Source of the DNA: Chrysemys picta bellii
Lineage: Eukaryota > Chordata > Testudines > Emydidae
Length of the DNA stretch: 64,000 bases
Direction: 5' to 3'
Assembly: GCF_011386835.1 (NCBI RefSeq)
Contig: NC_088797.1
Span: 94,436,264-94,500,263, forward strand
Positions 32,910-44,700 of this stretch are shown piece after piece; the first letter of the stretch is position 1; each line of letters begins with the position of its first letter. A model generated the notes under the pieces. It ran no database searches. It had not been told where the DNA came from and saw only the letters and a list, made by a program, of their open reading frames with translations. The position numbers and the translations under genes were made by a program.

Positions 32910-34291
32910 TCATAGATTCATAGATTCATAGATTATAGGACTGGAAGGGACCTCGAGAGGTCATCGAGTCCAGTCCCCTGCCCGCATGGCAGGACCAAAT
33001 ACTGTCTAGACCATCCCTGATAGACATTTATCTAACCTACTCTTAAATATCTCCAGAGATGGAGATTCCACAACCTCCCTAGGCAATTTGTTCCAGTGTT
33101 TAACCACCCTGACAGTTAGGAACTTTTTCCTAATGTCCAACCTAGACCTCCCTTGCTGCAGTTTAAACCCATTGTTTCTGGTTCTATCCTTAGAGGATAA
33201 GGTGAATAAGTTCTCTCCCTCCTCCTTATGACACCCTTTTAGATACCTGAAAACTGCTATCATGTCCCCTCTCAGTCTTCTCTTTTCCAAACTAAACAAA
33301 CCCAGTTCTTTCATAGGTCATGTTCTCAAGACCTTTAATCATTCTTGTTGCTCTTCTTTGGACCCTTTCCAATTTCTCCACATCTTTTTTAAAATGCGGC
33401 GCCCAGAACTGGACACAATACTCCAGCTGAGGCCTAACCAGAGCAGAGTAGAGCGGAAGAATGACTTCTCGTGTCTTGCTCACAACACACCTGTTAATGC
33501 ATCCCAGAATCATGTTTGCTTTTTTTGCAACAGCATCACACTGTTGACTCATATTTAGCTTGTGGTCCACTATAACCCCTAGATCCCTTTCTGCCGTACT
33601 CCTTCCTAGACAGTCTTTTCCCATTCTGTATGTGTGAAATTGATTTTTCCTTCCTAAGTGGAGCACTTTGCATTTGTCTTTGTTAAACTTCATCCTGTTT
33701 AACTCAGACCATTTCTCCAATTTGTCCAGATCATTTTGAATTATGACCCTGTCCTCCAAAGTAGTTGCAAGCCCTCCCAGTTTGGTATCATCCGCAAACT
33801 TAATAAGCATACTTTCTATGCCAATATCTAAGTCGTTGATGAAGATATTGAACAGAGCCGGTCCCAAAACAGACCCCTGCGGTACCCCACTCGTTACGCC
33901 TTTCCAGCAGGATTGGGAACCATTAACAACAACTCTCTGAGTACGGTTATCCAGCCAGTTATGCACCCACCTTATAGTAGCCCCATCTAATTTGTATTTG
34001 CCTAGTTTATCGATAAGAATATCATGCGAGACCGTATCAAATGCCTTACTAAAGTCTAGGTATACCACATCCACCGCTTCACCCTTATCCACAAGACTCG
34101 TTATCCTATCAAAGAAAGCTATCAGATTGGTTTGACATGATTTGTTCTTCACAAATCCATGCTGGCTGTTCCCTATCACCTTACCACCTTCCAAGTGTTT
34201 GCAGATGATTTCCTTAATTACTTGCTCCATTATCTTCCCTGGCACAGAAGTTAAACTAACTGGTCTGTAGTTACCTGGGTTGTTTTTATTT
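32910..34291 (-). mobile_element. CR1 LINE, 3' 1.4 kb, minus strand
   Basis: The 3' end is at the low coordinate, with a CATAGATT-type octamer tail (32910-32935). A 9-bp direct repeat TTAAAGTTT flanks it (32901-32909 and 34292-34300). Unit 2 lacks the insertion (about 58520). Better preserved than other CR1 copies in the window, hence relatively young. Confidence 0.8.
33006..34291 (-). pseudogene. CR1 ORF2 C-terminal half (reverse transcriptase)
   Basis: Frame 33292-34317 shows the reverse transcriptase blocks in order: NYRPVSLTS, YLDFSKAFDTVSHD, GVPQGSVLGP and the FADD catalytic box. The last part (33006-33314) continues in another frame because of a small indel after the MTYE block near 33310. 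The N-terminal endonuclease is missing through 5' truncation, as is usual for CR1. Confidence 0.75.
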
Positions 34292-34300
34292 TTAAAGTTT

Positions 34301-35119
34301 GGCAAAGGCATACACAATTCAAAACAAGCTCTTAAAATGGAAGGTATCAGAGAACTTTAGCTACAGGCAGCATTATCAGCTCCATGTATAATATTGGGAA
34401 TAACTTCAATTGTTTTCCTTGGGAAGCTTCAGATGATTCTAAATATTGTATCTTTGACCATCTTAAAAAAGACGTTTGATAGGGCGGTGCCTTCCTGAAA
34501 TTTTCATTCCCTTCTATCTTAGTCTATATGGTTGGATTAGAGCAAAGGATTGGAGAGACTGAACATTGGAGTGGTTTAAAATATTTGCATTTCATCTTTG
34601 TGCCAAATTAATCCTGATTTACGCCTCACTGTCTTATCTAGGCTTTTATAAACAATTGACAAAGTTTAGGGTAAATTGAAAAGTTCACTTGATTTTTTTT
34701 TTCTTCTTAGTTATTTTATTACTTGCAAAAACCAATATGTAGTTGCAACATATCAGCATTAATACAGACCTACACAAAGATGTGGAATCAGTGCTTACTT
34801 TGTGCTAGCTGAGCCCTGGCAACTCCAGGCTTGGCAAGTCATAGCCCCGGCTCCTCTGGGCTTGATGCATCAGTTATGAAAATAGAAAAATTGCTTGTGT
34901 TCTGGCAACCAATTGCTTGAGCCCTGGCACTTCTTTCATTATGAATTAAGCAGTGTGTGGAATATGCAGCTGTTGTTGATGAAAAAGACATTCAATGAAA
35001 CTACTGTTAAGCGAGTGAATCTAGCTATTCTAGAATGGGTATGTTTCAACAAAATGTTTTTTCGTAGGAAAATGCCAATTTGTCACAAATGAAACATTTT
35101 GCAGAAATATCAGTTGTGT
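34301..35119. other. spacer, unit 1
   Basis: 34301-34440 aligns with unit 2 at about 58525-58645; after that the copies diverge. Nothing recognised in the rest. Confidence 0.4.
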
Positions 35120-36015
35120 GGAAATTTTATCAGGGCAGTTTCCAGGGTCCAGGATGGAATTTCAATAGGCAGAGTAAGGATGTTGGGAAGGTTAAGACTA
35201 TAACAGGGTTCAAAATAGAACTAGATAAACTCATGGAAGATAAGTCCATCAATGGCTATTGGTAGGGCCCTTTCAAATTCATGGTCCATTTTGGTCAATT
35301 TCACAGTCAGAAGATTTAAAAAAGGGTAAATTTCATGATTTCAGATATTAAATCTGAAATTTCATGGTATTGTAATTGCAGGGATCCTGAGCCATAAAGG
35401 AGTTGTGTGGGGGGGGGCAGGCAAGGTTATTATAGGGGTGGAGATTGGTACTGCTACTCTTACTTCTGTGCTGCCACTGGCAGTAGTGCTGCCTTCGGAG
35501 CTAAGCAGCTGAAGAGTGGCGACTACTGGCTGGGAGCCCAGCTCTGAAGGCAGAGCCACCAGCCAGCACCAGTACAGAAGTAAGGGTAGCATGGTATGGT
35601 CTGCCACCCAGCTCTGAAGTCAGCACAGAAGTAAGGGTGGTAATACCTTCACCTCCTAAAATAACCTTGTGACCCTTCCGCAACTGTCTTTTGGGTCAGG
35701 ACCCCCAAATTGAGAAACGCTGGTCTCCCCCTGTGAAATCCCTATAGTATAGGGTAAAAGCACACAAAAGACCACATTTCACGGGCGGGGGGGAGATCAG
35801 ATTTCATGGTCTGTGATGTGTTTTTCATGGCTGTGAATTTGGTAGGGCCCTAGCTATTAGGCAGGATGGGCAAGGATGGTGTCCCGAGCCTCTGTTTGCC
35901 AGGAGCTGGGAATAGGCGACGGAATCAATCACTTCACTCCCTCTGGGGCACCTGGCATTGGGCACTGTGTAGAGGACAGGATACTGGACTAAATGGACCA
36001 ATATGGCCGTCTTAT
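35120..36015 (+). mobile_element. CR1/L3-type LINE 3' end interrupted by hAT
   Basis: The left part includes ATAAACTCATGGAAGATAAG and the right part GATGGTGTCCCGAGCCTCTG and the GGATACTGGACTAAATGGAC block. Together these read as a LINE 3' end when the hAT element at 35263-35852 is removed. Confidence 0.6.
35263..35852. mobile_element. hAT-type element, 590 bp
   Basis: Inverted termini TAGGGCCCTTTCAAATTCA and, inverted at the right, TAGGGCCCTACCAAATTCA. The target duplication is GCTATTGG / GCTATTAG (35255-35262, 35853-35860), 7 of 8 matching. The interior is non-coding. Confidence 0.75.
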
Positions 36016-36181
36016 GGAGACCTCTTATCCCAAAATCAGGCAGAATAGATAGCTGAAGCTGGGTCTCTCACCTCCTTGGTGTGTGTGCCCTAACCTCTGG
36101 GCTACTAACTATTCTGGCCCAATATCTTCCTTGTGTTCTCATTCAGTTTCAAAGGGTCCCCGTTCTGTTTCTATCTAGAAT

Positions 36182-36202
36182 TTTTTTTTTTTTTTTTTTT
36201 GA
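36182..36202. repeat. poly-T tract
   Basis: A run of about 21 T residues; possibly the A-tail of an unrecognised insertion on the minus strand. Confidence 0.7.
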
Positions 36203-36534
36203 GATTTCATTTGATCACAAAATGGACTGTTTGTTTTCTGGTCAGCCCTGCTGCATACCCTTAAATAACAGTAAACAACAAGATGAGTACTGTAAGAGTA
36301 TTCAGTTGGCAAGTATTTAATATTATTTACATTTTATTGATCCTCCAGACTTTTCTATTCTCTTCTGTTCTGGTTCTTATACCACCCTCAGTATCTGCAT
36401 GTGTCTCAGGAATGTGTTAAGCACCGTGACTAGCACCTCTTATGTGTGATTCTTTTCTCCTGAGTGAGAAAATTTCATGAGTAATTTTTTTGGTTTGGTA
36501 TTTTTTATTTATTTACTGCATGCCTCCCCTGCTC

Positions 36535-37036
36535 TGTCAGGAATCACAGCCTGTAGCAGAGCTAGTTTCTAGGCAACTTAAGAAGCACAGCTGTCCCGAA
36601 GCAGGTTGCCTGACTGGCTACACCACCTGATTGGCTGGAAAGGCCACCAGGTAGGCTCTTAAGCCCGCAGCAGCTTGCTAGCTTCTCAATGCTCACACCT
36701 GTCAGTGTGACTCCTCCTGTGTTGCCTTCTTCCTGCTGCTCCTGTCTTGCGCTCAGCCTTGTCTCAGCCCTGCTGAGCCCCTCCTTGGCCTGTTACCTTG
36801 TCTGTATCAGGTAATTCCAGTTCAACCCTCACTCCCGCTTCTGACTCTGGCTTTGACACTCAGCTCTTGTATCCAGATCTTGACCTCCAGTTTGATCCAG
36901 ACCTCTGGCTCCTGACTACTGACTCTGACTCTAGCCTCTGGTTCCGACACTTGGTTCCTGACATCTGCTCCAACCACTAGGCATGATTCCTGCTTTGACC
37001 ACTAGCCTATATTGCCCAAGTCCCAGTCACCTGACA
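36535..37036. mobile_element. solo LTR candidate, 502 bp
   Basis: Begins TGTCAGG and ends CCTGACA, a perfect inverted pair with TG..CA edges. Flanks GCTC and GCTT differ at one of four bases. The interior has repeated CTCTGACT/CTTGACCTCC-type wording and no coding frame. The retroelement class is not certain. Confidence 0.55.
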
Positions 37037-37371
37037 GCTTGTGTGTTCATTATTGAAGACAAACTCAAAGACATTCATCTTGTATTTCGAATGGAAAATG
37101 GTAATGGCTGAAGTAGTTATTAGATCATGTGGGAATTAATTCTACTGCCTTAGAGAGAATTCTGTCTCCTGCACAAACAAGTTTTACCTTTGCTGAGGAC
37201 AGCTCCATTGTACCCAAGGGGTGGAGTTAACAACAAATCTTATCCCAGAGCTTCAGGCGATCTTTTAGGTTTCTTCTTCAATGAAGGCCTTAAAGATAAT
37301 GACAGAGATCTTGAATTCAACCATCTGCATCAATGATGTTAAAAGTTTAAAGCCACATAGCTTTGTTCATT

Positions 37372-37520
37372 TTTCATAGAATCCTAGAAATGTAGGACTG
37401 CAAGGGACGGCAAGAGATCATCATATCCCCTACACTGAGGCAGGACAAAATAAACCTTGACCATCTTGAGAGGTCTTTATCCAACCTGTTCTTAATAACT
37501 TCCAGTGATGGGATTCCCTT
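37372..37520 (-). mobile_element. CR1 3' fragment, minus strand
   Basis: Starts CATAGAATCCTAGAAATGTAG and continues with the GACCATCTTGAGAGG block of CR1 3' ends read on the opposite strand. Confidence 0.6.
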
Positions 37521-37800
37521 TGATTCCCAGCCAATGGGAGCTGCACAGATGGCACTCCTGGTGGGGGCGGGGGTAGGCAGAGTACAGAGAAGCCTGCCAT
37601 GCCTCCGTCTAGGAGTAGCTGGAGCTGGAGCCAATGACAGGTCGCCACTTATGGGGAGCCACCTGAAGTGAGTGGCCCCGATCCGGCACTCTGCCCCCAC
37701 CCCTGCACCCAAACTCCCTCCCAGAGCCCACGTTCCTTATCCCCTCCCACACCCCAACCCCCTGCCGGCCCCATGCCAACCAGACTATAAACTGGCATTT
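37521..37800. repeat. GC-rich dispersed repeat
   Basis: C-rich and G-rich blocks unlike their surroundings, lying between two CR1 pieces; may be an insertion. Open frames across it look incidental. Confidence 0.3.
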
Positions 37801-37869
37801 CAATGAAGATCAGAGCTTATAGAGCTTTCCAGTTGGTGAAGTGCCAGATAAAGCAGCTTTTTACTGTAC

Positions 37870-38560
37870 TGTGTTTGCCCTTCTCCAGCCCTCTGGGACC
37901 TCACCCATTCTCCATGAGTTCTTGAAGATAATTGCTAATGGTATTAAGATTGCTCACTTAATTACTTAAGTACCCTAGTATTAACTTTGTCAGGCCGTGC
38001 CATTTTCAATGCATTTAACTTAACTAAATATTCTTTAACCTGTTTATTCCCTGTTTTTGGCTTGTTTCTCTCCCACTTCCCCCATTGTTAATATTAATTG
38101 TGTTGAGTATCTGGTCACCATTCTTCCTTTTAAGGAAGACTGAAGCAAAATAAGCATTAAACACCTCAGACTTCTTCATATCCTGTGTTATTAGCTGTCT
38201 TTCCCTGATAAGTGGAGGATCTACACATTCCTTCATATTTCTCCTGCTCCTAATGTACTTAAAGAACCTCATTATCTTTTATGTCACTTGCTAGGTGTAA
38301 CTCAGTATGTACCTTAGCCTTTCTAATTTTGTTCCTACATGCTTCTGCTAAACTTTTCTACTACTTTTTATCAATGTATCGATATTTCCATTCTTTGTAG
38401 GATTCCTTTTTGATTTTAAGGTCATTATACCACTCCATATTTGCCGCTTATGATTCTTCCTATCTTTCCTTCACATAAGGATAGTTGGCAGTTGTATGTT
38501 TAATATTGTCTTCCTGAGAAACTCCTTGCTTTTTTTTTTTACCCTGACTTGTGTCATCAT
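37870..38560 (-). mobile_element. CR1 LINE internal fragment, minus strand
   Basis: The minus-strand frame 38024-38272 (FFKYIRSRRNMKECVDPPL then VFNAYFASVF) is the CR1 ORF2 segment between endonuclease and reverse transcriptase. A shortened remnant with a large deletion precedes gene D exon 2 at about 59391-59440. Confidence 0.65.
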
Positions 38561-38633
38561 TGAGCAGTGTCATTTTTATGAATATGTTCCTACCAAAACT
38601 ATTGATGGATAAATTATTTTGCACAGGTCCAAG

Positions 38634-38732
38634 ATGTGGCTGTTCATTCTAATGACATATCTGACACAAGCAACTGCAGATTCAGAACTCATAAGAAGAG
38701 GACATGGAAATCCTGAGGCATTTATGAATATT
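38634..38732 (+). CDS. LIPM: gene C exon 2: start codon and signal peptide
   Basis: 33 codons starting [15 protein letters not shown] and ending NPEAFMNI, before GTAAGT. The acceptor at 38625-38626 leaves 7 nt of 5' UTR. Nearly identical to gene D exon 2. Confidence 0.9.
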
Positions 38733-41700
38733 GTAAGTTTCTTATTGGAGAAAGTTTGGAAATAATGGAATGTGTTCACTGTTACTTATGTTATTTATTT
38801 ATAATTTCTATACTAACAGATATGTCCTTTAAACAAATGCCTCCCAGGTCTCCAGCACCTACTGGCACTCTCCATTTTTCCAGAAGGGTACAATCTAATC
38901 TGCCTTGGCTAAAGCAGAGATCATGAGGGGTACTGGCTATTGGGTCTGGTTTCTGTTATACTGAACTCATCTGTGGCCTGTGAAGTTTCACCACTGCTCT
39001 GAATTGGGTCCAGTTTTATTAAAAATATAGCGAACATAAAGTAGAACAACTTTTGTGCTCTTCCCTTCTGAGCTTTTCTCCCACTAGTACAAGAACTGAA
39101 TTGGGAGACAGTAAATAGTGATTTCACTATCAAAGCTACACCGCTTGATTAATTTAATACTGCTAATTAAAAACATAAACTTGATATTGCATAATAGTAT
39201 TAATGAATCAGGGATGCTTTTATATCTTGTAAGCTTGATAAAAAGTTCTTAAAAGGGTGAGTTCTGGTACTCACGCTCACTCTCTCCTAAAAGTATTTGT
39301 TTCCTGTTTAAGGATCTAATCTGGTATTCCCATCTATGAGAATTCACATCCAGCTTAACCACTGATCATGAGTTAGTACCTTTTCATTTTAACCTAGACA
39401 AAATGCCTGTGGATCATATATAAAATAATCCACAAAGTGCCTGATCATATGAGGTGCAGGGCTCAGCTACTTGCAGGATCAGAATCAAAGTTGCTCCCTC
39501 TCTCTCCCTAGCCCAGCACAGTTAATTTTACTTTACAAGTGTTAGCTGGTTATTTCTGGCCTGTGATTGGATAAGTAGAAAGGCTCTGGCTACAAACACC
39601 CTTCTGCATTCCCTGGGAGAGAGGCATGTTGCACTGAATGTGGGGAGTTTCACAGAACTCAACTTCTCACTGTTGAGGATGCTGAAGAGTCCAGCTGTAA
39701 GGCATTTCTATTTCTTCACCCCAAACCTGCACCACACCATTCCCAGCTGAGGAAGAGACCTGGTCTTTCCTCTGCTTTTTGGACCTTCTGTGGTCTGACA
39801 GGACTTAGTACTCTTGAAGTGTGTAAAAATAGAGCTGGTTAGATTATTTATGAGCGAATAAATATTCTAATGAATTTAGAACTCTTTTTTCCATTAGTGA
39901 ATCACTCACATGGTGTTCCTGATCCCTCAAATGTATTAATTAGACCAACTATTCACCAAATGGTTTAGATGGATAATTTTTATGGGTAATTAAGTTACAT
40001 TATTATGTTTGAACTATATGGTTTACACTTCAGAATGGATAGCAGGCAGCTGCTGGTCAGGGCTGTAGTAACAGGGGGCTGTAGGAAGTGGTAGAGGGAC
40101 GGGTTCAGCATTCCTAGTGCCTCATTTTGCTGATTATCAGTAGAGGCTCATAAGGCCAGGGCAGCTGGGCAATGTGTGTCATACATTGACTCATGTACAG
40201 TTAGATCTTCCTGGTTTCTTTAAAACGACTCCTGAGCAAGCCTATATTTGGCAGGTTTGATAACAGCTTTCAGATGTCAGCTGTCTTCTCTGCTTCTTAT
40301 CACTGGGCTCTTCAGAGATTCGAAAGGTGGTTTTTCTCAGTATTCATCAGAGATCCGAGCATCTAATTTATTGCTTTGGATTGGAGTATTTGTGTTGTGA
40401 AAAAGTGAAACATTGGCACCCAGACTTATTTCCACTCAACAAACTTATTTCCTCTTTTGATTAGACTCAAAAGTTAAATATTTCCTTATTTTCAATTTAT
40501 GGTTCACATTTCTTATTCTTGACCTTAGAATTTCACTAAAAGCTGCTTCCACCAATAGATTTCTGAATGTTTATTCTCACTAACGCTTCCTCATTGGGAT
40601 TAGTATATGGATAAGTGAAGGGAGAATGTGCAAATATTTTATGGATAAAATTAAGATAGAAAAGCATCTGAATGTTTAGAATTTTGAATTCAGCCTTCTC
40701 TGAACTTCCATGTTCTGGGAACTGAGATGGAAACCAACAGCTTATACTCTCTGGGAAGATTTCCAGGGCTTCCTGGATTGGTTCACGTTAGAAATACAGT
40801 GAAAGAGACTAACTCTTGCAGCATTTGGGCTTTGATTGACATCACTTGAACAAATCAGGAAAATGCAGGAGCACATGGAAATGAAACCAAAATCAAACTG
40901 ATTTGTTGATTTCCTTCATAGCTGCATGAGATAGTGGATTAAAGGGACATACATAAACAAAATTAGGCAAAACCCTTTGTTTTCATTCCATAGAGTGAGA
41001 AGATCCTGTACAAAGGATACCCGAGTGAAGAGTATGAAGTGCTGACAGCTGATGGCTATTACCTTAGCATGAACAGAATTCCTCATGGCAAAGGAAATCG
41101 TAGGGACACAGGTATGGCTCCTTTCAGAGAGACTAAGAAGTTCTTGCATCTTGTTTTGGTCCTGAGAGATGCTGGTGGAAGATCTGCCTTAAAGGTGCTA
41201 TGGCAGGAAGAGGGTCTAGCCAGGGCTTTCTGGGAATGTGCTAGTTCTTCTCATCTCAGTGGCAGCCTGCTCTGGTGGGGCTCCCAGGGACCCCAGTTGC
41301 CAATTAAAAAAGCTTTTCTATGGTGAAACCCTGCCTTTTCATGCTTAAAGTAAATGCATTAATAGTCAAGCCAGTCCCGTTGGTTCAGGGAGGTTGCATT
41401 CTCACCCCCTTCTCCAGTGGAGAATGAATCAGTCTCTTGATGTGACGTAAAACTTTCCTCTTCCTCATATTGGGAAAATGCTTTATTCCTGAGAAGAAAT
41501 GCTCACTGAAGAGCTCTTGGTAAGCAGTTGTGGTCTCTCCCATATCCTCTGGGAGTTGGAACTTTTCCCTGTGAGGGACAGATGATGGAGAACACAATGG
41601 CAAAGAAGTGCGTGTTGGTTGAGCTTGATTATGAACTGTAAGTTCTTGTTTCTTAGCAAGTCAAATACTCTGGGAAACATCATCTGTTTCAAGGTAAATC

Positions 41701-44700
41701 ATTTCAGCAATGGAAATGGCCAAATCTAAGAAGAGGAATTTACTGCAGGAATTTCTGTGTCCAGAGCCCAGAACTGAGCCCTAATGATCAGCTCAGTGTA
41801 GGAGTAATTCTCAAACTTGTGATGTAAACTGAGAAGGGTCCAAAATTATTCTGTGCACATTGCTGTTGCTGGGATGTACAGTCTGAGCGTAACACTACTC
41901 AGACTTATGCTACAGAGATCTAGAAAGACTGAAATAAAATTTTTGGACGATGCTGGATTGTGTACTCAAATGAGTAAGGCAGTTCTGTACTGTCCAGAAG
42001 AGCTCGTTTCTATCCCTAGTTACACCACAGAGAAATATTACTATGTGATTGTGGGAAAGACAATTAGACCATAATTTTCACATGTCGCAACTAACTGTGT
42101 TCTCATTTTCTGGATGCCCAATTTGAGACACCTAGATCCTGGTTATTAGAATTACCAAACATTGACAACTGCAATTGAATGGGACTGGGATCAGTGGGAG
42201 ACCTTGATGTTCAGAAACTCTGGTAGTAAGACAGTGTGGCCTGCAGGAATAAGCATAGCATTGGGAATCAAGAGGTGTTTTAGGTTATTCTGGCTTTGTA
42301 AAGTTAAGGAAGTTACTTTGCTTTTCTCAGTCAGTTCCCTGACCTATATAATGGAATATTAAAACAATGTATTACAATGGTTTGCTGTAATAAAAAAGTC
42401 AGTGAATATTTGCCTCCTCTTCTAGATCTGGGCTGGAAGAGAAGTTCATGTTACATCATTACCATGTTATAGAAGTTCTGTTTTTGTGAAATATTCCATT
42501 TTGTTATTTTCCAGGCCCAAAGCTCGCTGCATTACTTCTGCATGGCCTTCTTTTAGACGGTAGCAACTGGGTTGCCAATTTGCCCAATAATAGCCTGGGC
42601 TTCATACTAGCAGATGCAGGCTATGATGTTTGGATAGGAAATAGCAGAGGGAACACCTGGTCTAGAAAACACCAGAACCTTTCAATTGACCAAGAGGAAT
42701 TTTGGGATTTCAGGTAGGCTGAACTGGAGAGAAACTACTGAAGTGGACAAGAAATAAAGTTGTTGTTTTTATTTTTGTTTCAGGTCAGTCCAATTTTTTA
42801 GATTTCAACTTTTTTATTTTATATTACAACTTATAAATGTTTGACTGCTGATTTTTTAAATGACATTTTGTCAAATTCCCTTAGGGCATCTATTTTGGAA
42901 AATTTTCTAATATAAACTGTCCTGGTGGAAAATTTTCAGCCAGTTCTAACAGTAAGAGACAGTCTGTAACCCAAGGAGTTAAGCATCTAATAGATAAAAC
43001 AGAGTGATCAGCAAAACAAGTACAATGATATCAATGAACTTGCTTAATGTCACGCAGCAGGTCATTGGCCAAGATGGGAATAAAATCCTGATTTTTCTGA
43101 TTCCCAAACTGGTGCCCAATCTGCAATACCATGCTACCTCTCTGACTGCACTGCAACTGCACGATAGGTGAGGAAGGTGCATAGAGAATGAGGAGTGCTA
43201 GCTACTGGAGATAAGAAGGAATCATGTGAATTATGCTGACACACTGCTGAGTTCTAAGTTGTAAAGGGAACTGTGTCTCATAGTGGATGGGTCAGATAAA
43301 ACCTCTGCTCAATTTTCAGCAACAATCATAAAAAAGCAAACAAAATGTTAGGATGCATAATGAATGGTAAGGAAAATACTTAAAATATACCGATGTATTA
43401 TTATGGCAGCCATCCACACATAGCACTGTTTATACACAAACTTCAATGTTCTTTTTTCTTAGTATGAGAATAAAGACATGCTGTGTTGTTGTTAGTGTTA
43501 GCTATGCCAGGTTGTTTTGTGTAGAGGCAGCTTTGGGGGAGATGGAATATGAACCTGGGCTCTTGACTTGGGTTAGGTGTAGCTAGGGCTTGCTTTCTGA
43601 GCACCAGCCACTGTTGAGTTGAAATTCCTGGAAGAAGCCGCATGCTCTTTGGCCATCTCATGTCAGGGCTGGTATACACATGTTAAATAAATCAAGTTAC
43701 ACTTCAAATATACCCAGATTCATCACTGATTTCTTCTGCACTGGAAACGACCCTGCCAGGCCCTTGAATTCTACTATTCAGCAGAGGAGCAAGACTGAAA
43801 TGAGAACAGGCATTGGTGTAGGGGCAACAATACAAATCAATGTCCATACCTGGAATACTGCATTTGATTATGGTCATGCTACTTTGAAAAGCAAATAGCA
43901 GAAATAGAGGTCTTGAGTTATATGTAGGGAGACTTCCCTACAAAGAGAAAGCAGAAAAGACTGAGACTATTGGTTTAGAGATGAGAAAGAAGAGGGGATA
44001 TGATAGACATACACAAAATAATAATATAAAGAATCCTGCTTGCATAGTACTTACGTCAACCTACGACTCTTATGCCTCACTTTATATAAAAAAACCTCCT
44101 TTTTCTCTTAATTAACAACCCAGAACAAAATAAACACAAAACAAATATCTAAAGAAACAATTCACATCCAAAACTATACTTTATTTTTATTAATGGACAG
44201 ATGTGTGGTTCAATAATTGCTTTTAAATGCTATATAGGAGCAGGAATTACAACTCAGTTACACAAGCAACTTTCTCTTTTTGTGTTGCAGTTTTCATGAA
44301 ATGGCTATGTATGACCTTCCAGCATTGATAGACTTCATTCTGCAGAAAACTGGACAACAGAACTTGTATTACATTGGGTATTCTCAGGGCTGTACCATAG
44401 GTATGTTCAGAAGAAGACCATTAAATTTGTTTTGTCTTTTTGTCCCTATTTCATAGTTAAGGTTTGATTGGGACTGTAATTTCACTGTGAATATTATTCA
44501 CATGCTCTTATAACAAGAGACTGGTCAAAATGAGTGCATCGCTGCTGTCTACTTCCATTCAGATGTGCATGAATGAGAGAGCAATTCCCAACTATGCATA
44601 ATCTTGGGAAGGAGATAGAGGGGAGACCAAAATTTTGAGTAGGGAGCTGAGTGGACAGAAAAGCAGATGGATGGAATTGAGATTATAGATCTCATTATTG

